Notes: a model not told the origin generated them from the letters alone. 64,000 nucleotides of DNA from RH-AL1 sp050013235 (GCA_050013235.1 JBEKFQ010000006.1:34850-98849), one strand, 5' to 3'. Positions 51,338 to 61,511 are shown, counted from the first letter of the stretch. Numbers and translations: made by a program.

Positions 51338-52237
51338 ATGGAGCTTAGACACTTTCGAGCCTTTATCGCCGTTGCCGAAGAGCTGCATTTCGCTCGTGCC
51401 GCGGAGCGGTTGGAGCTGTCGCCCCCCTCGCTGACTGTTCAGATTCAAGAGCTTGAGCGCGATCTCGCCGCCGAGCTGTTCATCCGTACCAAGCGCAGCG
51501 TGCGTCTGAGTTCGGCGGGCGAGGCATTCCTGCCGGATGCGCGCTCGGCGCTCGCCCAAATCGAACGCGCCGCCGCAACGGGGCGGCGAGCTGGACGCGG
51601 GCAACTAGGGCGTATTGTGATCGGCTTTGTTGCCTCCGCGGCTTATTCCGGTGTGCTGCAACAGCAAGTGGCCGCATTCCGGGAATCCCACGTCGATGTT
51701 CATATCGATGCCGCCGAGCTACCGATGAATCAGGTTGCCGCAATGGTCGAGGCCGGGGCGCTCGATGTCGCGTTTGTCCGCCTCCCCCTCTCGTTGCCAG
51801 CAGGCCTTCGCGCGCATGTCCTCTTTCGTGACCGGTTCTGCGTCGCCTTGCCTTCCCAACACTTTTTAGCGAATAGGCGCAAACCGCTCGAGCCGCGAGA
51901 GATAGCCGGAGAGACTTTCGTTTTGCCGGAACAGGAAGCAGGAACATTCGAGGTCGGTAAACGGGGTGGTTTCCAGCCGGTCCTCGGGGCTCGACCCGGC
52001 AATCTCGTCGCCGTAGCTTCCTATGTTTCGCTCGGAGGCGGCATCGCCATTGTGCCAAATTCGCTTTGCGGCTGCGTGCAAATACCCGGCGTCGTTTTTA
52101 AGGATCTCGCCGGGGCGCCAATTCTTTCCGAAATCGCAGCGATTTTCCGGTCATCGGAGCACAACGCTTCGACCCGGAATTTTATAAAGCAAATCACCGG
52201 CACTGCGGCTGGCAGCGAATGCCCGCAGCGGATTTAA
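51338..52237 (+). CDS. LysR-family transcription regulator
   Basis: A 299-residue LysR regulator. The N-terminal winged helix (MELRHFRAFIAVAEELHFARAAERLELSPPSLT) is complete, and the effector domain follows. Autoregulation is usual. It is followed by an aldolase gene in the same direction, which may be its target. Confidence 0.92.
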   Translation: MELRHFRAFIAVAEELHFARAAERLELSPPSLTVQIQELERDLAAELFIRTKRSVRLSSAGEAFLPDARSALAQIERAAATGRRAGRGQLGRIVIGFVASAAYSGVLQQQVAAFRESHVDVHIDAAELPMNQVAAMVEAGALDVAFVRLPLSLPAGLRAHVLFRDRFCVALPSQHFLANRRKPLEPREIAGETFVLPEQEAGTFEVGKRGGFQPVLGARPGNLVAVASYVSLGGGIAIVPNSLCGCVQIPGVVFKDLAGAPILSEIAAIFRSSEHNASTRNFIKQITGTAAGSECPQRI

Positions 52238-52351
52238 CCGGCCAAAATGCTTGATTGCGCTATAAAGAACAGTGCATAGAAACCGGAAATGGATCGTAGC
52301 AAACGCTCCGGCACCGACCGGACATGAGACGTTACGGGGAGAATCGCCGCC

Positions 52352-53113
52352 ATGCCGAAGCCGTCCAGCATGTCCGAAGCCGAATGGGCCATCCGCCAGG
52401 ATCTCGCGGCCTGCTATAGGCTCATCGCCTATTTCGGCATGGACGATGTCATCTATACCCATGTCTCCGCCCGCGTGCCCGGCAGCTCCGGCCATTTCCT
52501 CATCAATCCCTATGGCCTGCTGTTCCGGGAGATCACCGCTTCCTCGCTCGTCAAGATCGATCTCGACGGGCAGATTGTCGGGGAATCGGCCCATGGCGTG
52601 AACCCCGCGGGCTTCACCATCCACAGCGCCGTGCATAGCGCCCGCCACGACGCGATCTGCGTACTGCACACGCATACTTACGCCGGCGTCGCGGTCTCGT
52701 CGCTGCGGGACGGTTTGCAGCCCTGCAATCAATGGAGCCTGCAGTTTCACAACCGCATCGCCTATCACGACTACGAGGGCATCGCGCTCGACCTTGGCGA
52801 GCGCGCCCGCCTTGTCGCGGATCTCGGCCAAGCCAAGGCCTTGATCCTGCGCAATCACGGCCTGCTCACGACCGGACGTTCCGTCGCCGAGGCGTTCATT
52901 CTCATGTTTAATCTCGAACGGGCCTGCCGCGCTCAGATCACCGTTCAATCGACGGGCCAAGCCTTGTCGCCCATCTCGCCCGAGGTCCGCGAATTGACCG
53001 CGCGGCAATACGAGGGCGGCGTCGATCAAGGCATGGACATTCATACGTCACGCGAATGGAACGCCTTGCTGCGCTTTCTCGAACCGCCGCCGCCAAGTTC
53101 GTTTCGGGATTGA
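52352..53113 (+). CDS. Class II aldolase/adducin-family protein
   Basis: A 253-residue protein with the class II aldolase fold. Zinc ligands are in HTHTYAG near residue 108 and the later NHG motif; DDVIYTHVSAR and FLINPYGLLF are also standard. Substrate cannot be told; relatives act on sugar phosphates or as adducin-like enzymes. Confidence 0.88.
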   Translation: MPKPSSMSEAEWAIRQDLAACYRLIAYFGMDDVIYTHVSARVPGSSGHFLINPYGLLFREITASSLVKIDLDGQIVGESAHGVNPAGFTIHSAVHSARHDAICVLHTHTYAGVAVSSLRDGLQPCNQWSLQFHNRIAYHDYEGIALDLGERARLVADLGQAKALILRNHGLLTTGRSVAEAFILMFNLERACRAQITVQSTGQALSPISPEVRELTARQYEGGVDQGMDIHTSREWNALLRFLEPPPPSSFRD

Positions 53114-53210
53114 CACGTTCGTTTCTGGGTTGAGCCGCGGCCTTGGCCGGCCGGCTTGTCACGATTTTGTCATCTCATCGTGACAGGCAAAACAGGCAAG
53201 GAAACCAGCC

Positions 53211-53741
53211 ATGAACGTCGTCGCCAATATTACGCTCCGCCTGCACGACCAAGAAATCAAGCTTTTGGACCAAATGCGCGCGGCGCGCCGCAAGCGCATG
53301 GAAAAGCCGCATCCCGAATTTCCGATCGGCGATCGTATTTCCGATTGGGTCGCCGCGACCATGGGCTCGTGGCGTTTCATCATCATCCAGAGCATTCTTT
53401 TGATGATTTGGATCGTTTTGAACGTCACGGCCTATGTCCAACAATGGGATCCCTATCCCTTCATCTTGCTCAATCTCGCGCTGTCGTTCCAGGCGGCCTA
53501 CGCCGCGCCGTTCATCATGATGAGCCAAAACCGCCAATCCGCCATCGACCGCGATGCCGCGCAGCACGATTACACCATCAACGCCAAGGCCGAACTCGAG
53601 ATCGAACTGCTGCATCAAAAGCTCGACCTTCTCCGCGAGACCGAGGTCGCCGAGTTGATCCACATCATCCGCCGCTTGGAAGAGCATATCCCCGCAGGTC
53701 TGGTGATCGCCGGGGCGTCCGGCGCAGGCGAGGCAAAATAA
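53211..53741 (+). CDS. DUF1003 membrane protein
   Basis: A 176-residue protein of the DUF1003 family: GDRISDWVAATMGSWRFIIIQS leads into two membrane helices (about 48-72 and 80-100), followed by QNRQSAIDRD and a helical C-terminus. Function is unknown. It converges on the molybdenum hydroxylase gene. Confidence 0.88.
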   Translation: MNVVANITLRLHDQEIKLLDQMRAARRKRMEKPHPEFPIGDRISDWVAATMGSWRFIIIQSILLMIWIVLNVTAYVQQWDPYPFILLNLALSFQAAYAAPFIMMSQNRQSAIDRDAAQHDYTINAKAELEIELLHQKLDLLRETEVAELIHIIRRLEEHIPAGLVIAGASGAGEAK

Positions 53742-53747
53742 GCTCCG

Positions 53748-56024
53748 CTACCCCAACAACTTATCCAACGTGATCGGGAATTCCCGTACCCGGACACCCG
53801 TTGCGTGCCAAACCGCATTGGCAATGGCGCCGGCCGTTCCGGTCACGCCTATTTCGCCAACGCCCTTGATCCCCAACGCGTTCACGTGGGGATCGTGCTC
53901 CTCGACGATAATCGCCTCCATGGCTGGAACATCCGCATTCACCGGCACATGATAATCCGCGAGATTGGCATTCATCACGCGTCCCGAACGCGGATCGGCG
54001 AGCGCATGCTCGTGCAAGGCGAAGGACATGCCCCAGATCATGCCGCCGTAATATTGGCTCCGCACCATTCGCGGATTGATGATCCGTCCGGCGGCGAAGG
54101 CGCCGACGAGGCGCGTCACGCGGATCTGCCCGAGATCGGGATCGACCTTGACCTCGGCGAAGACCGCGCCATGCGCGTGCATGGCATAGGCCTGCTGGCT
54201 CGCCGGATTGGGCGCGGCGCTTCCCTTGCCCTCGATACTGGCGCGTCCCCCACGGGCCAGGATCGTCTCGTAGGTCTCGCCCCGACTTTCGTCGTCTTGC
54301 AGAAACAACCGGCCGCCACGCGCCACGAGATTGCGATTGCCCGCGCCGTACAACGGCGAGCGCTCGTCATTCACCGCGAGAGCGGTCAACTGAGCGATGA
54401 CATCGGCGGCGGCATGATGAATCGCCGTGCCGGCCGTCGCGGTATGGGCCGAGCCGCCTGCGATCCCCGCATTGGGCAGATCCGAGGAACCGATCTCGAA
54501 TTCCAACTGGTCGTAATCGACGCCGAGGCTCTCGGCGGCAATTTGCGCAAGGCTCGTCCAGGCACCCTGCCCCATGTCGTGCGCGCCAATCTCGACCCGC
54601 GCCGGACCCTTCGCCCGCAAAATCGCGCGCGCCTCGGCCTGGAACATCAGCGCCGGAAACAATGCGGTGCCCATGCCCCATCCCGTGAGAAGCCCGTCAT
54701 GATCGCGCATCTGGCGCGGCGCGAGAGGCCGCGAGGCCCAGCCGAACCGCGCCGCCCCTTGGGCATAACATTCCCGTAGGGCTTTCGAGGAATAAGGCTT
54801 GCCCGTGATGGGCTCGATTTCGGCATAATTCCGTAGGCGGAATTCGAGCGGGTCCAAACCGCATTTTCCGGCCAACTCGTCCATCGCGCTTTCCAGCGCG
54901 ATACTGCCCGTCGCTTCGCCAGGCGCGCGCATGAAAGTCGGAGTGCCCGTATCGTTGCGAACGGCCTCATGCGTGGTGAATATGGCCGGGGAAGCATAGA
55001 GATGCCGGCTGGCCCCGCCCGCCGGTTCGTAAAAATCATCGAAAGAGCTCGATGCCGTCAAGGTGCGATGCTCGAGCGCGGTCAAGGCGCCCGCCGCATC
55101 CGCTCCAAGGCGGAAGGTTTGCCGGGTCGCCGCGCGGTGCCCCACGGGGCCATACATCTGCTCGCGCCGCAAAACGAGCTTGACCGGGCGCTTTGTGAGA
55201 CGGGCCGCCATGATGCCCAGAATTTGCGGTCCGGAAATCGATCCCTTGCCGCCGAAGCCGCCGCCCAAATACGGACTTTTGATCAAAATATCGGCCGGCT
55301 TGATCCCGAACAGACTGGCGATCCGGCCCTGCGCCATCGATAGCGCTTGAGTCGGCGTATAAAGGATCAGTTTTCCGCCAACCCACTCCGCGACGGCGGC
55401 ATGGGGTTCGATGGGGTTATGATATTGAGGCGGCGTCTCGTAGGTCACGCCAATGCTTTGCACCGCGTCCGCGAGACCTGTCTCGACATCCCCCACCCCG
55501 TCCTTGGCCGGAGAACCGGCGCCGACCGCATAGAGCTCTCGAGGGCTGTCCGCATCGAGCCCGATCCGCGCGGGCTCTTCCTCGTAGCGAGGCGCGAGAA
55601 GTGTCATTCCTTCCGTCGCTGCTTCCAAGGATTCCGCAAGGACGACGGCTATGGGTTGGTTGGCGTAACGCACGCGATCGTTTTGCAGAAGATCCAACCG
55701 CCAGGCGAAAGGATGCTCTTTCAAGTCTGGCGACTTGGCGAGTTTCGGCGCATTGGCCGGCGTCATCACCTCGACGACACCGGGATGCGCCTTCGCGGCC
55801 GCGATGTCGAGATGCGTCACGCGGCCCCGCGCAATGCGGCTCACCGCCAAAACGGCGTGCAACAGACCAGGCGGATGATGATCCGCGGCATAGCCGGCCG
55901 CGCCCGTCACCTTGAGAATACCCTCGCGGCGCGTCAGAGGCTGGCCGGCATTGGAGCCGTGGCGAACATGTCCAGGTGCTTTGGTCTCCACCGGAGCGGT
56001 CCCGGAGCGTGTTGTCTCAGACAT
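53748..56024 (-). CDS. Molybdenum hydroxylase large subunit (xanthine dehydrogenase family)
   Basis: A 758-residue molybdopterin-cytosine-dinucleotide-type subunit. It has GGGFGGK (molybdopterin contact), RAPGEATG and the late GVGEIGVTG with the catalytic Glu. It forms a complex with the FAD subunit and the 2Fe-2S subunit encoded just upstream. The pattern fits PaoC-like aldehyde oxidoreductases. ATG 56024 overlaps the FAD gene by eight bases. Confidence 0.92.
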   Translation of the reverse strand: MSETTRSGTAPVETKAPGHVRHGSNAGQPLTRREGILKVTGAAGYAADHHPPGLLHAVLAVSRIARGRVTHLDIAAAKAHPGVVEVMTPANAPKLAKSPDLKEHPFAWRLDLLQNDRVRYANQPIAVVLAESLEAATEGMTLLAPRYEEEPARIGLDADSPRELYAVGAGSPAKDGVGDVETGLADAVQSIGVTYETPPQYHNPIEPHAAVAEWVGGKLILYTPTQALSMAQGRIASLFGIKPADILIKSPYLGGGFGGKGSISGPQILGIMAARLTKRPVKLVLRREQMYGPVGHRAATRQTFRLGADAAGALTALEHRTLTASSSFDDFYEPAGGASRHLYASPAIFTTHEAVRNDTGTPTFMRAPGEATGSIALESAMDELAGKCGLDPLEFRLRNYAEIEPITGKPYSSKALRECYAQGAARFGWASRPLAPRQMRDHDGLLTGWGMGTALFPALMFQAEARAILRAKGPARVEIGAHDMGQGAWTSLAQIAAESLGVDYDQLEFEIGSSDLPNAGIAGGSAHTATAGTAIHHAAADVIAQLTALAVNDERSPLYGAGNRNLVARGGRLFLQDDESRGETYETILARGGRASIEGKGSAAPNPASQQAYAMHAHGAVFAEVKVDPDLGQIRVTRLVGAFAAGRIINPRMVRSQYYGGMIWGMSFALHEHALADPRSGRVMNANLADYHVPVNADVPAMEAIIVEEHDPHVNALGIKGVGEIGVTGTAGAIANAVWHATGVRVREFPITLDKLLG

Positions 56025-57075
56025 GGGCGGACACTCCTGGGATTGCGGCGAAAGGCGAGGCGGGCAACGCCGGGACACGCTCCGGCGTACCCGCCGCGGC
56101 AAGGCGCAAGGCGCGCACGGCGACACGCCGGGCCAGCTCGATCTTATAGGCATTGTCGCCTGACGGTTTTGCATCCGTCAGCGCAATGGCGGCGGCTTTA
56201 GCAAAAACATCCGGACCTGCGGCCGCGCCCGCCAACAGGCTTTCGGCCTCGCGCGCCCGCCAGGGTTTGAGCGCGACGCCGCCAAACGCCAGCCGCGCCT
56301 CGGCAATCGCCCCATTCTCGAAGCGCAAAGCCGCGGCGGCGGAGACGATGGCGAAGGCGTAAGAGGTTCGATCCCGGACCTTGAGATAGCGGGCATGGCC
56401 GGCAAAACCGGCGGCGCTACCTGGCAAACGCACGGCAATGACGAGATCGCCTGGCTCGAGGATCGTCTCGCGCTCCGGCGTCTCGCCGGGCAGCAAATGG
56501 AACGCCTCCAAGGCCACCTCGCGCCGGCCATTCTTGCCTTCGATCTCGACAACGGCATCGAGCGCCACGAGCGGGACGCAGAAATCGGAAGGGTGCGTGG
56601 CGATACAATGCGCGCTCCAGCCCAGGATCGCATGCGTCCGTGTGAACCCGCCCATGGCGTTGCATCCCGCGCCAGGCGTGCGTTTGTTGCACGCGCTCGC
56701 GGTGTCGTAGAAATATTGGCACCGGGTGCGCTGGAGAAGATTGCCCGCGGCCGTCGCGGCGTTGCGCAATTGCGCCGAAGCCCCCGACAGCAACGCCTCC
56801 GCCACGGCGGGAAAGCGGCTGACGAAATTGGCGTCATGCGCGAGATCGCTATTGCGCACCAGCGCGCCGATCCGCACGGCGCCATCGGGCAGCCATTCGA
56901 TTGCATCGAGGCCCGGCAGCCGCGTGATATCGACGAGACGCGACGGACGGCTGATCCCGCCTTTCATCAAATCGAGAAGATTGGTGCCTCCGGCGAGATA
57001 GACGCTGCCGGCACCCGACGCAGTAGCGATAGCCTCGTCAACGGTGGAAGCCCGGTTGTAATCGAACGGTTTCAT
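56017..57075 (-). CDS. Molybdenum hydroxylase FAD subunit with Cys-rich insert
   Basis: A 352-residue FAD-binding subunit. It has the YLAGGTNLLDLMK FAD motif near residue 30 and the RNAATAAGNLLQR stretch. Between residues 117 and 155 lies a Cys insert (RCQYF-D---ACNKR-PGAGC and later HC), the same pattern that holds a [4Fe-4S] cluster in PaoB/YagS. It overlaps the small-subunit gene by four bases. Confidence 0.92.
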   Translation of the reverse strand: MKPFDYNRASTVDEAIATASGAGSVYLAGGTNLLDLMKGGISRPSRLVDITRLPGLDAIEWLPDGAVRIGALVRNSDLAHDANFVSRFPAVAEALLSGASAQLRNAATAAGNLLQRTRCQYFYDTASACNKRTPGAGCNAMGGFTRTHAILGWSAHCIATHPSDFCVPLVALDAVVEIEGKNGRREVALEAFHLLPGETPERETILEPGDLVIAVRLPGSAAGFAGHARYLKVRDRTSYAFAIVSAAAALRFENGAIAEARLAFGGVALKPWRAREAESLLAGAAAGPDVFAKAAAIALTDAKPSGDNAYKIELARRVAVRALRLAAAGTPERVPALPASPFAAIPGVSAHV

Positions 57076-57569
57076 ACCGGCTCTCCCGCATTTTGCGGCG
57101 GCATTTTTGTCTGGGCTTCGAGAATCGCTTCCGTGATCCCGAGATAGGCGCCGCAGCGGCAGAGATTGCCGCTCATGCCCTCGCGGATGCGCTCGGGATC
57201 ATCCCCCGCCTGGCCCTCCCGGATCAGGCCAATGGCACTCATGATCTGACCGGGCGTGCAAAAGCCGCATTGAAAGCCGTCATGTTCGATGAAGGCCGCC
57301 TGCACCGGATGCAACACGCCGCCGCGCGCGATCCCCTCGATTGTGGTCACATCGGCGCCGTCGAGGCTGACCGCCAGCGTCAGACAGGAATTGATCCGCC
57401 GCCCGCCGACCAAAACCGTGCAAGCCCCGCATTGGCCGCGATCGCAGCCTTTCTTGGTGCCGGTCAAGCCGAGACGCTCGCGCAGGAGGTCGAGCAACGA
57501 GACGCGCGCATCCTCGAGCGGAATGACACGGCGCTCGCCGTTGATTGTGAGCGTAATGTCGAAGCCCAT
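57072..57569 (-). CDS. Molybdenum hydroxylase [2Fe-2S] subunit
   Basis: A 165-residue protein with two 2Fe-2S sites: the plant-type GCDRGQCGACTV and the C-terminal CGFCTPG...CRCGAY. ATG 57569 follows GGAGGA. Unlike PaoA, it shows no twin-arginine signal, so the enzyme is probably cytoplasmic. Confidence 0.93.
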   Translation of the reverse strand: MGFDITLTINGERRVIPLEDARVSLLDLLRERLGLTGTKKGCDRGQCGACTVLVGGRRINSCLTLAVSLDGADVTTIEGIARGGVLHPVQAAFIEHDGFQCGFCTPGQIMSAIGLIREGQAGDDPERIREGMSGNLCRCGAYLGITEAILEAQTKMPPQNAGEPV

Positions 57570-57957
57570 GCCAGTCCTCCAGAAACTCTTGTGAAAACAT
57601 GACACTTGCAGACCGGCGCGATACCACCGTACCAAAGTCACCGGGTCCAACGCCGTGTCCATTTAAAAGGTCTCACTGCTGTGGGCAATGCGTCGATGAG
57701 TCCGCAATTTGATGGGGCCAATGGCGTTCTTCCGCCGGCGCCAAGCAATTCCGCACCGGCCCCATGAACCTTTTCCGCACCGCGCGCGACAAAGGCCTGT
57801 GCCGGTGGAGGGCGTGTACATCAACCATCCGGCGCAGCCCAGCGCGATCTCTCCCCGCTCGAACGCAAAGAACTCCAGAACGCCGTTGCAAAACAACGCG
57901 CGTCACCGGCCTTTTTATGCATGAATAACGCCGTTATTCTCACTTTGGATCAGCCTC
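57570..57957. other. Divergent spacer between molybdenum hydroxylase and a membrane protein
   Basis: No gene is supported. Frames of 70-77 codons exist on both strands but overlap one another and lack ribosome sites or motifs. Confidence 0.35.
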
Positions 57958-58986
57958 ATGTCCGAATCCTTCGAGTCCCAGCCATATCCTCTAGCCATCC
58001 GCGACAGTTCCCTGGCATCGGCCTCCGGCCTGCTCATCCAGAGCCTGCCCTATGCCCTCGCCCGTTTCGGAATTTTACTGGCGGCGTCCTTCATTTGCAT
58101 CCTTTGGATCGTGATTACATTCGGAGGAGCCGCCTGGCTCGGCACGCATATCGCGCAAGCCTTTGGCTGGATTTGGTTTATCGGTTGCGCATGCGCTGCC
58201 TTCTGGATTTGGTCGACGCTTTTGCGATATGCGCTCCATCTCATCGAATGCGGCCACGTGGCGGTACTGACCGAGTTGATCGTTCATGGAAAGATCGATT
58301 GCGGCGGGGAATCTATGCTTGCCCACGGCAGGCGGATCGTCACGGAACGGTTTGGCCAGGTGAATATGTTGTTCGGCATGAACATGCTGATCCGCGGGAC
58401 TTTGAACGCCTTCCATAATACATTGGATTGGGTCGCCGAAGCGCTGCCCATTCCCGGTCTCGAGTCCGTCGCGAATCTGGTCACGGCCATTTTGCGAGCC
58501 TCGACACGCTATATGGACAAGGTGATTTTTTCCTACAATCTCGCCCGTGGCATCGAAAACCCCTGGGACGGCGCGCGCGACGGGATGGTCTATTATTGCC
58601 AGAACGCCAAGCCGATCCTCAAAACCTCGATCTGGATCGTCGTGCTCGAAAAAGTACTGAGCGCCGGCTTGTGCGTTCTCATGTTGATCCCCGCAGCGGC
58701 GATCACCGCCATCCTGCCCCATTCCGTCCGTGAATCAGCGGGCGTAGTCAGCGTCTTCATTGCCGTGCTTTTCGCTCTTGCGGCACGCGCCGCTTTCGTG
58801 AAGCCGCTGTTCCTCATAATGATCATGACGCGTTTCCACGCTTTGATCGAACATCAAGCCCTCAACCCCGCGTGGGTGGCACAACTCGACCAAATTTCGG
58901 ATAAATTCCGCGATCTCGAGCAAAAGGCGCGCGGTTTCACGGCAGGGGGAAACCCAAACCAAGCTAGTGGCCCAGCCATGCCGTAA
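57958..58986 (+). CDS. Choline-transporter-like multi-pass membrane protein, unassigned
   Basis: A 342-residue protein with about five membrane helices (about 35-58, 62-85, 215-245, 250-275 and a re-entrant part). The central loop holds CGHVAVLTELIVHGKI and LIRGTLNAFHNTLDW, which reminds me of CTL/SLC44-like proteins, but the match is not secure. No neighbour helps. Confidence 0.55.
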   Translation: MSESFESQPYPLAIRDSSLASASGLLIQSLPYALARFGILLAASFICILWIVITFGGAAWLGTHIAQAFGWIWFIGCACAAFWIWSTLLRYALHLIECGHVAVLTELIVHGKIDCGGESMLAHGRRIVTERFGQVNMLFGMNMLIRGTLNAFHNTLDWVAEALPIPGLESVANLVTAILRASTRYMDKVIFSYNLARGIENPWDGARDGMVYYCQNAKPILKTSIWIVVLEKVLSAGLCVLMLIPAAAITAILPHSVRESAGVVSVFIAVLFALAARAAFVKPLFLIMIMTRFHALIEHQALNPAWVAQLDQISDKFRDLEQKARGFTAGGNPNQASGPAMP

Positions 58987-59286
58987 GTGTTTGACGCCCT
59001 CCTTCATTGCCCCTGGCACCAAGGAGCCCGCTTAGACAACCTCGCAAAAAGCGGGGAGGAGCAGGCACCGAGCCTATAATCTCTCCATTCGTATGAATTT
59101 CAGCCTCGCCGAGTAAGCCACTCCGTAAGTGAAAAGCTTCGAAGCGCGCGACGATTGGAATTGATGGCCTTATCCGATTTTCGCCAAATCCCCGTCAGAA
59201 CCGTCCGCGTTACTCCCAATAACGGGTGGCCAGCGATTTGCTCCCTGTCAGCGTGTAGATGACGGTTGTGCAAATTGGGGATGCAC

Positions 59287-59643
59287 ATGCAACAGCGTAG
59301 AAGAGAACACCGGGGGCGCACGTATCTGGGGAGCAGGATCGCATTCAACAACCGATGCTCCACAATCGACTGCATGGTCCGGAACATGTCCCAGAATGGC
59401 GCGAAGCTCGTTTTCGCGCACCCGGTGACGTGCCCCGACGAATTCGACTTGATGATCCCTCAGAAAGGCGAGAGCCGCCGGGTACGGATAATATGGCGGC
59501 AGGAGACGGAAGCGGGCATCGTTTTTCTGGCATCCAACGCAGACACCGTCATCTCGATCGAAACCGTCCGGCGAATGAGGGTGCTCGAAGCGGAACGCGC
59601 TACCCTTGCGAGACGTATCGCCACGCTCAGCGAGCCCGCGTAG
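59287..59643 (+). CDS. PilZ-domain protein
   Basis: A 118-residue PilZ-type protein. It opens QQRRREHRGRTYLG, giving the RxxxR c-di-GMP motif, and then has MVRNMSQNGAKL, matching the D/N-x-S-x-x-G motif. It may bind c-di-GMP and control envelope or motility functions. ATG 59287 is used because GGGG is six bases upstream; ATG 59281 is also possible. Confidence 0.8.
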   Translation: MQQRRREHRGRTYLGSRIAFNNRCSTIDCMVRNMSQNGAKLVFAHPVTCPDEFDLMIPQKGESRRVRIIWRQETEAGIVFLASNADTVISIETVRRMRVLEAERATLARRIATLSEPA

Positions 59644-59802
59644 CATGTGCCGCTCAGCGCCTAAAACGAGACGGACCAGCGCCCACGGCGTTCGAAACGC
59701 CGCCAGAACCGTTGTTTGCCCATGCATTCTCGACCGGTTTCCTGGATCAAGACATGCGAACCCGGTCTCAAAGCGCGGCCCGGCCTACCTTGGAGACCAG
59801 CC

Positions 59803-59982
59803 ATGATCAAATGGGCGGTGTCCCTCATCATCAATCGCCTCATTGTTCTGGCCGTGATCCTGTTTGCGATGAACAGCTTTTTGCGGACGAGCTGCGAGGC
59901 CGGGAATTCCTTGCGGGACCAAATCGAACAGGTTTTGCCCGGTCTTAAGGAAATTTCACGGGCCCTCGAGGATCCGCGCTGA
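59803..59982 (+). CDS. Small single-pass membrane protein
   Basis: A 59-residue protein from ATG 59803 with GGAG eight bases upstream. Residues 5-25 form one membrane helix and the rest is a charged helix. No family is recognised. Confidence 0.5.
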   Translation: MIKWAVSLIINRLIVLAVILFAMNSFLRTSCEAGNSLRDQIEQVLPGLKEISRALEDPR

Positions 59983-60142
59983 GCGTGGAACCTGATCCAA
60001 CAGACTGTCGCGCGCCAGCCCAGGGGGCAAATGTCCGGGGCGGGTTGACGTCCGCCTCGCGTCCATCGAAAAGAGGCGCATTCCCCGATTGACCGGCCTC
60101 GTGTCCTTGATGACGGGTTCCCCTCACGCGGAGCACATTCGC

Positions 60143-60847
60143 ATGGCAACCTATCCCCTCTCCGCCGACAAGGCCGTCATCGCCCGCGAAGCCGCGAAAA
60201 TGCTGCTCGAAATCAAGGCGGTCCACTTCTACGAAGACAAGCCCTTCATTCTGACCTCGGGTGGGGCGAGCCCGGTCTATATCGACTGCCGCAAGATCAT
60301 TTCTTATCCCCGGCTGCGAACCGCGTTGAACGATTTCGCGGCCGCCACCATCCTGCGGGAGATCGGCTACGAATCGCTCGATGTCATCGCGGGCGGCGAA
60401 ACGGCCGGCATTCCCTTTGCCGCCTGGATTTCCGACCGGCTCGGCTTGCCCATGCAATATGTCCGCAAGAAGCCGAAAGGCTTTGGCCGCAATGCGCGGA
60501 TCGAAGGGCTCGTCACCGAAGGCGCGCGCACCCTGCTCGTCGAGGATCTCGCCACCGACGGCGGCAGCAAAGCGAATTTCGTGACCGCGCTGCGCGAGGC
60601 CGGCGCCACGGTCGATCATTGTTTCGTGCTGTTCTTCTACGATATTTTCCCGAAGAGCCGCGAACTCATGGACGAACTGAAGGTCAAGCTGCACTACCTC
60701 ACGACCTGGTGGGACGTGCTCGAGGCCGCCAAGGCCAGCGGCCATTTCCCGGCGAGCGTGCTGACGGAAGTCGAGGCATTCTTGAACGACCCCGTAAAAT
60801 GGTCGGCGGCGCATGGCGGGGTGACGGAGACTGGGGCGCAGGGGTAG
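60143..60847 (+). CDS. pyrE: Orotate phosphoribosyltransferase
   Basis: A 234-residue enzyme that turns orotate and PRPP into OMP in pyrimidine synthesis. It has F-LTSGGASPVYIDCRK near residue 40, the GGETAGIPFA block, RKKPKGFG, and the PRPP loop LLVEDLATDGGSK. ATG 60143 has GGAG nine bases upstream; ATG 60110 would add 11 residues. Confidence 0.93.
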   Translation: MATYPLSADKAVIAREAAKMLLEIKAVHFYEDKPFILTSGGASPVYIDCRKIISYPRLRTALNDFAAATILREIGYESLDVIAGGETAGIPFAAWISDRLGLPMQYVRKKPKGFGRNARIEGLVTEGARTLLVEDLATDGGSKANFVTALREAGATVDHCFVLFFYDIFPKSRELMDELKVKLHYLTTWWDVLEAAKASGHFPASVLTEVEAFLNDPVKWSAAHGGVTETGAQG

Positions 60848-60922
60848 AGGGGTCGATCACACACCCCCAAGAAGAAGTGCATGGTCTTGACCGAGGCCAT
60901 CGTCGTGTGTATTTATACACAC

Positions 60923-61111
60923 ATGGACAGCCGGGGCGTCATCGCCGAACTATCTGCTGACGGCTGGTTTGAAGTCAATCAATCCGGCAGCCATAAGCAA
61001 TTCAAGCACTTGACGAAACCAGGCCGCGTTACGGTCGTTCACCCCAAGAGAGACATTCCTATCGGAACGCTTCGAAGCATTGAAAAACAATCCGGCATCA
61101 AGCTGAGGTAA
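60923..61111 (+). CDS. hicA: HicA-type toxin (mRNA interferase)
   Basis: A 62-residue HicA protein: a double-stranded-RNA-binding-like fold with GSHKQFKH, where the His is catalytic, and HPKRDIPIGTLRSIEKQSGIK. It degrades mRNA when free. It is followed four bases later by hicB, as in standard hicAB pairs. Confidence 0.92.
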   Translation: MDSRGVIAELSADGWFEVNQSGSHKQFKHLTKPGRVTVVHPKRDIPIGTLRSIEKQSGIKLR

Positions 61112-61115
61112 GCCC

Positions 61116-61511
61116 ATGCGCCACTACATCGCCCTCATCCACAAGGACGCGGACTCTGATTATGGCGTGTCCTTTCCCGACCTTCCCGGATGCGTCACGG
61201 CTGGAACCAGCCTCGACGAAGCCCGGTCTTTCGCCGAAGAAGCTCTCGCTCTGCATTTATCCGGCATGGCTGCGGATGGCGAAGCGGTCCCGGAACCGTC
61301 ATCCCTCGAAGCCATTATGAACGACCCGGAGAACCGGGACAGCGTGGCGGTTCTCGTTCCCGTCAAGAGCGAGGCGCCGCGCGCCGTCCGCGTCAACATC
61401 ACCTTGCCGGAGGACGTTCTTGCGAGGATCGACGCTTACGCCGAGCGATCGGGAATGAACCGGTCAGGGTTTTTGGCTTACGCCGCGAAGCGCGAAATGG
61501 AAAATGCGTAA
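61116..61511 (+). CDS. hicB: HicB-type antitoxin
   Basis: A 131-residue antitoxin. The N-terminal partial RNase H fold (YGVSFPDLPGCVTAG--LDEA) binds HicA, and the C-terminal ribbon-helix-helix (RVNITLPEDVLARIDAYAERSGMNRSGFL) binds DNA to autoregulate. Confidence 0.93.
   Translation: MRHYIALIHKDADSDYGVSFPDLPGCVTAGTSLDEARSFAEEALALHLSGMAADGEAVPEPSSLEAIMNDPENRDSVAVLVPVKSEAPRAVRVNITLPEDVLARIDAYAERSGMNRSGFLAYAAKREMENA

Noticed and set aside
57663..57924. Frames of 70-77 codons on both strands upstream of the molybdenum hydroxylase
   Set aside because: They overlap each other, lack ribosome sites and show no recognisable motif.
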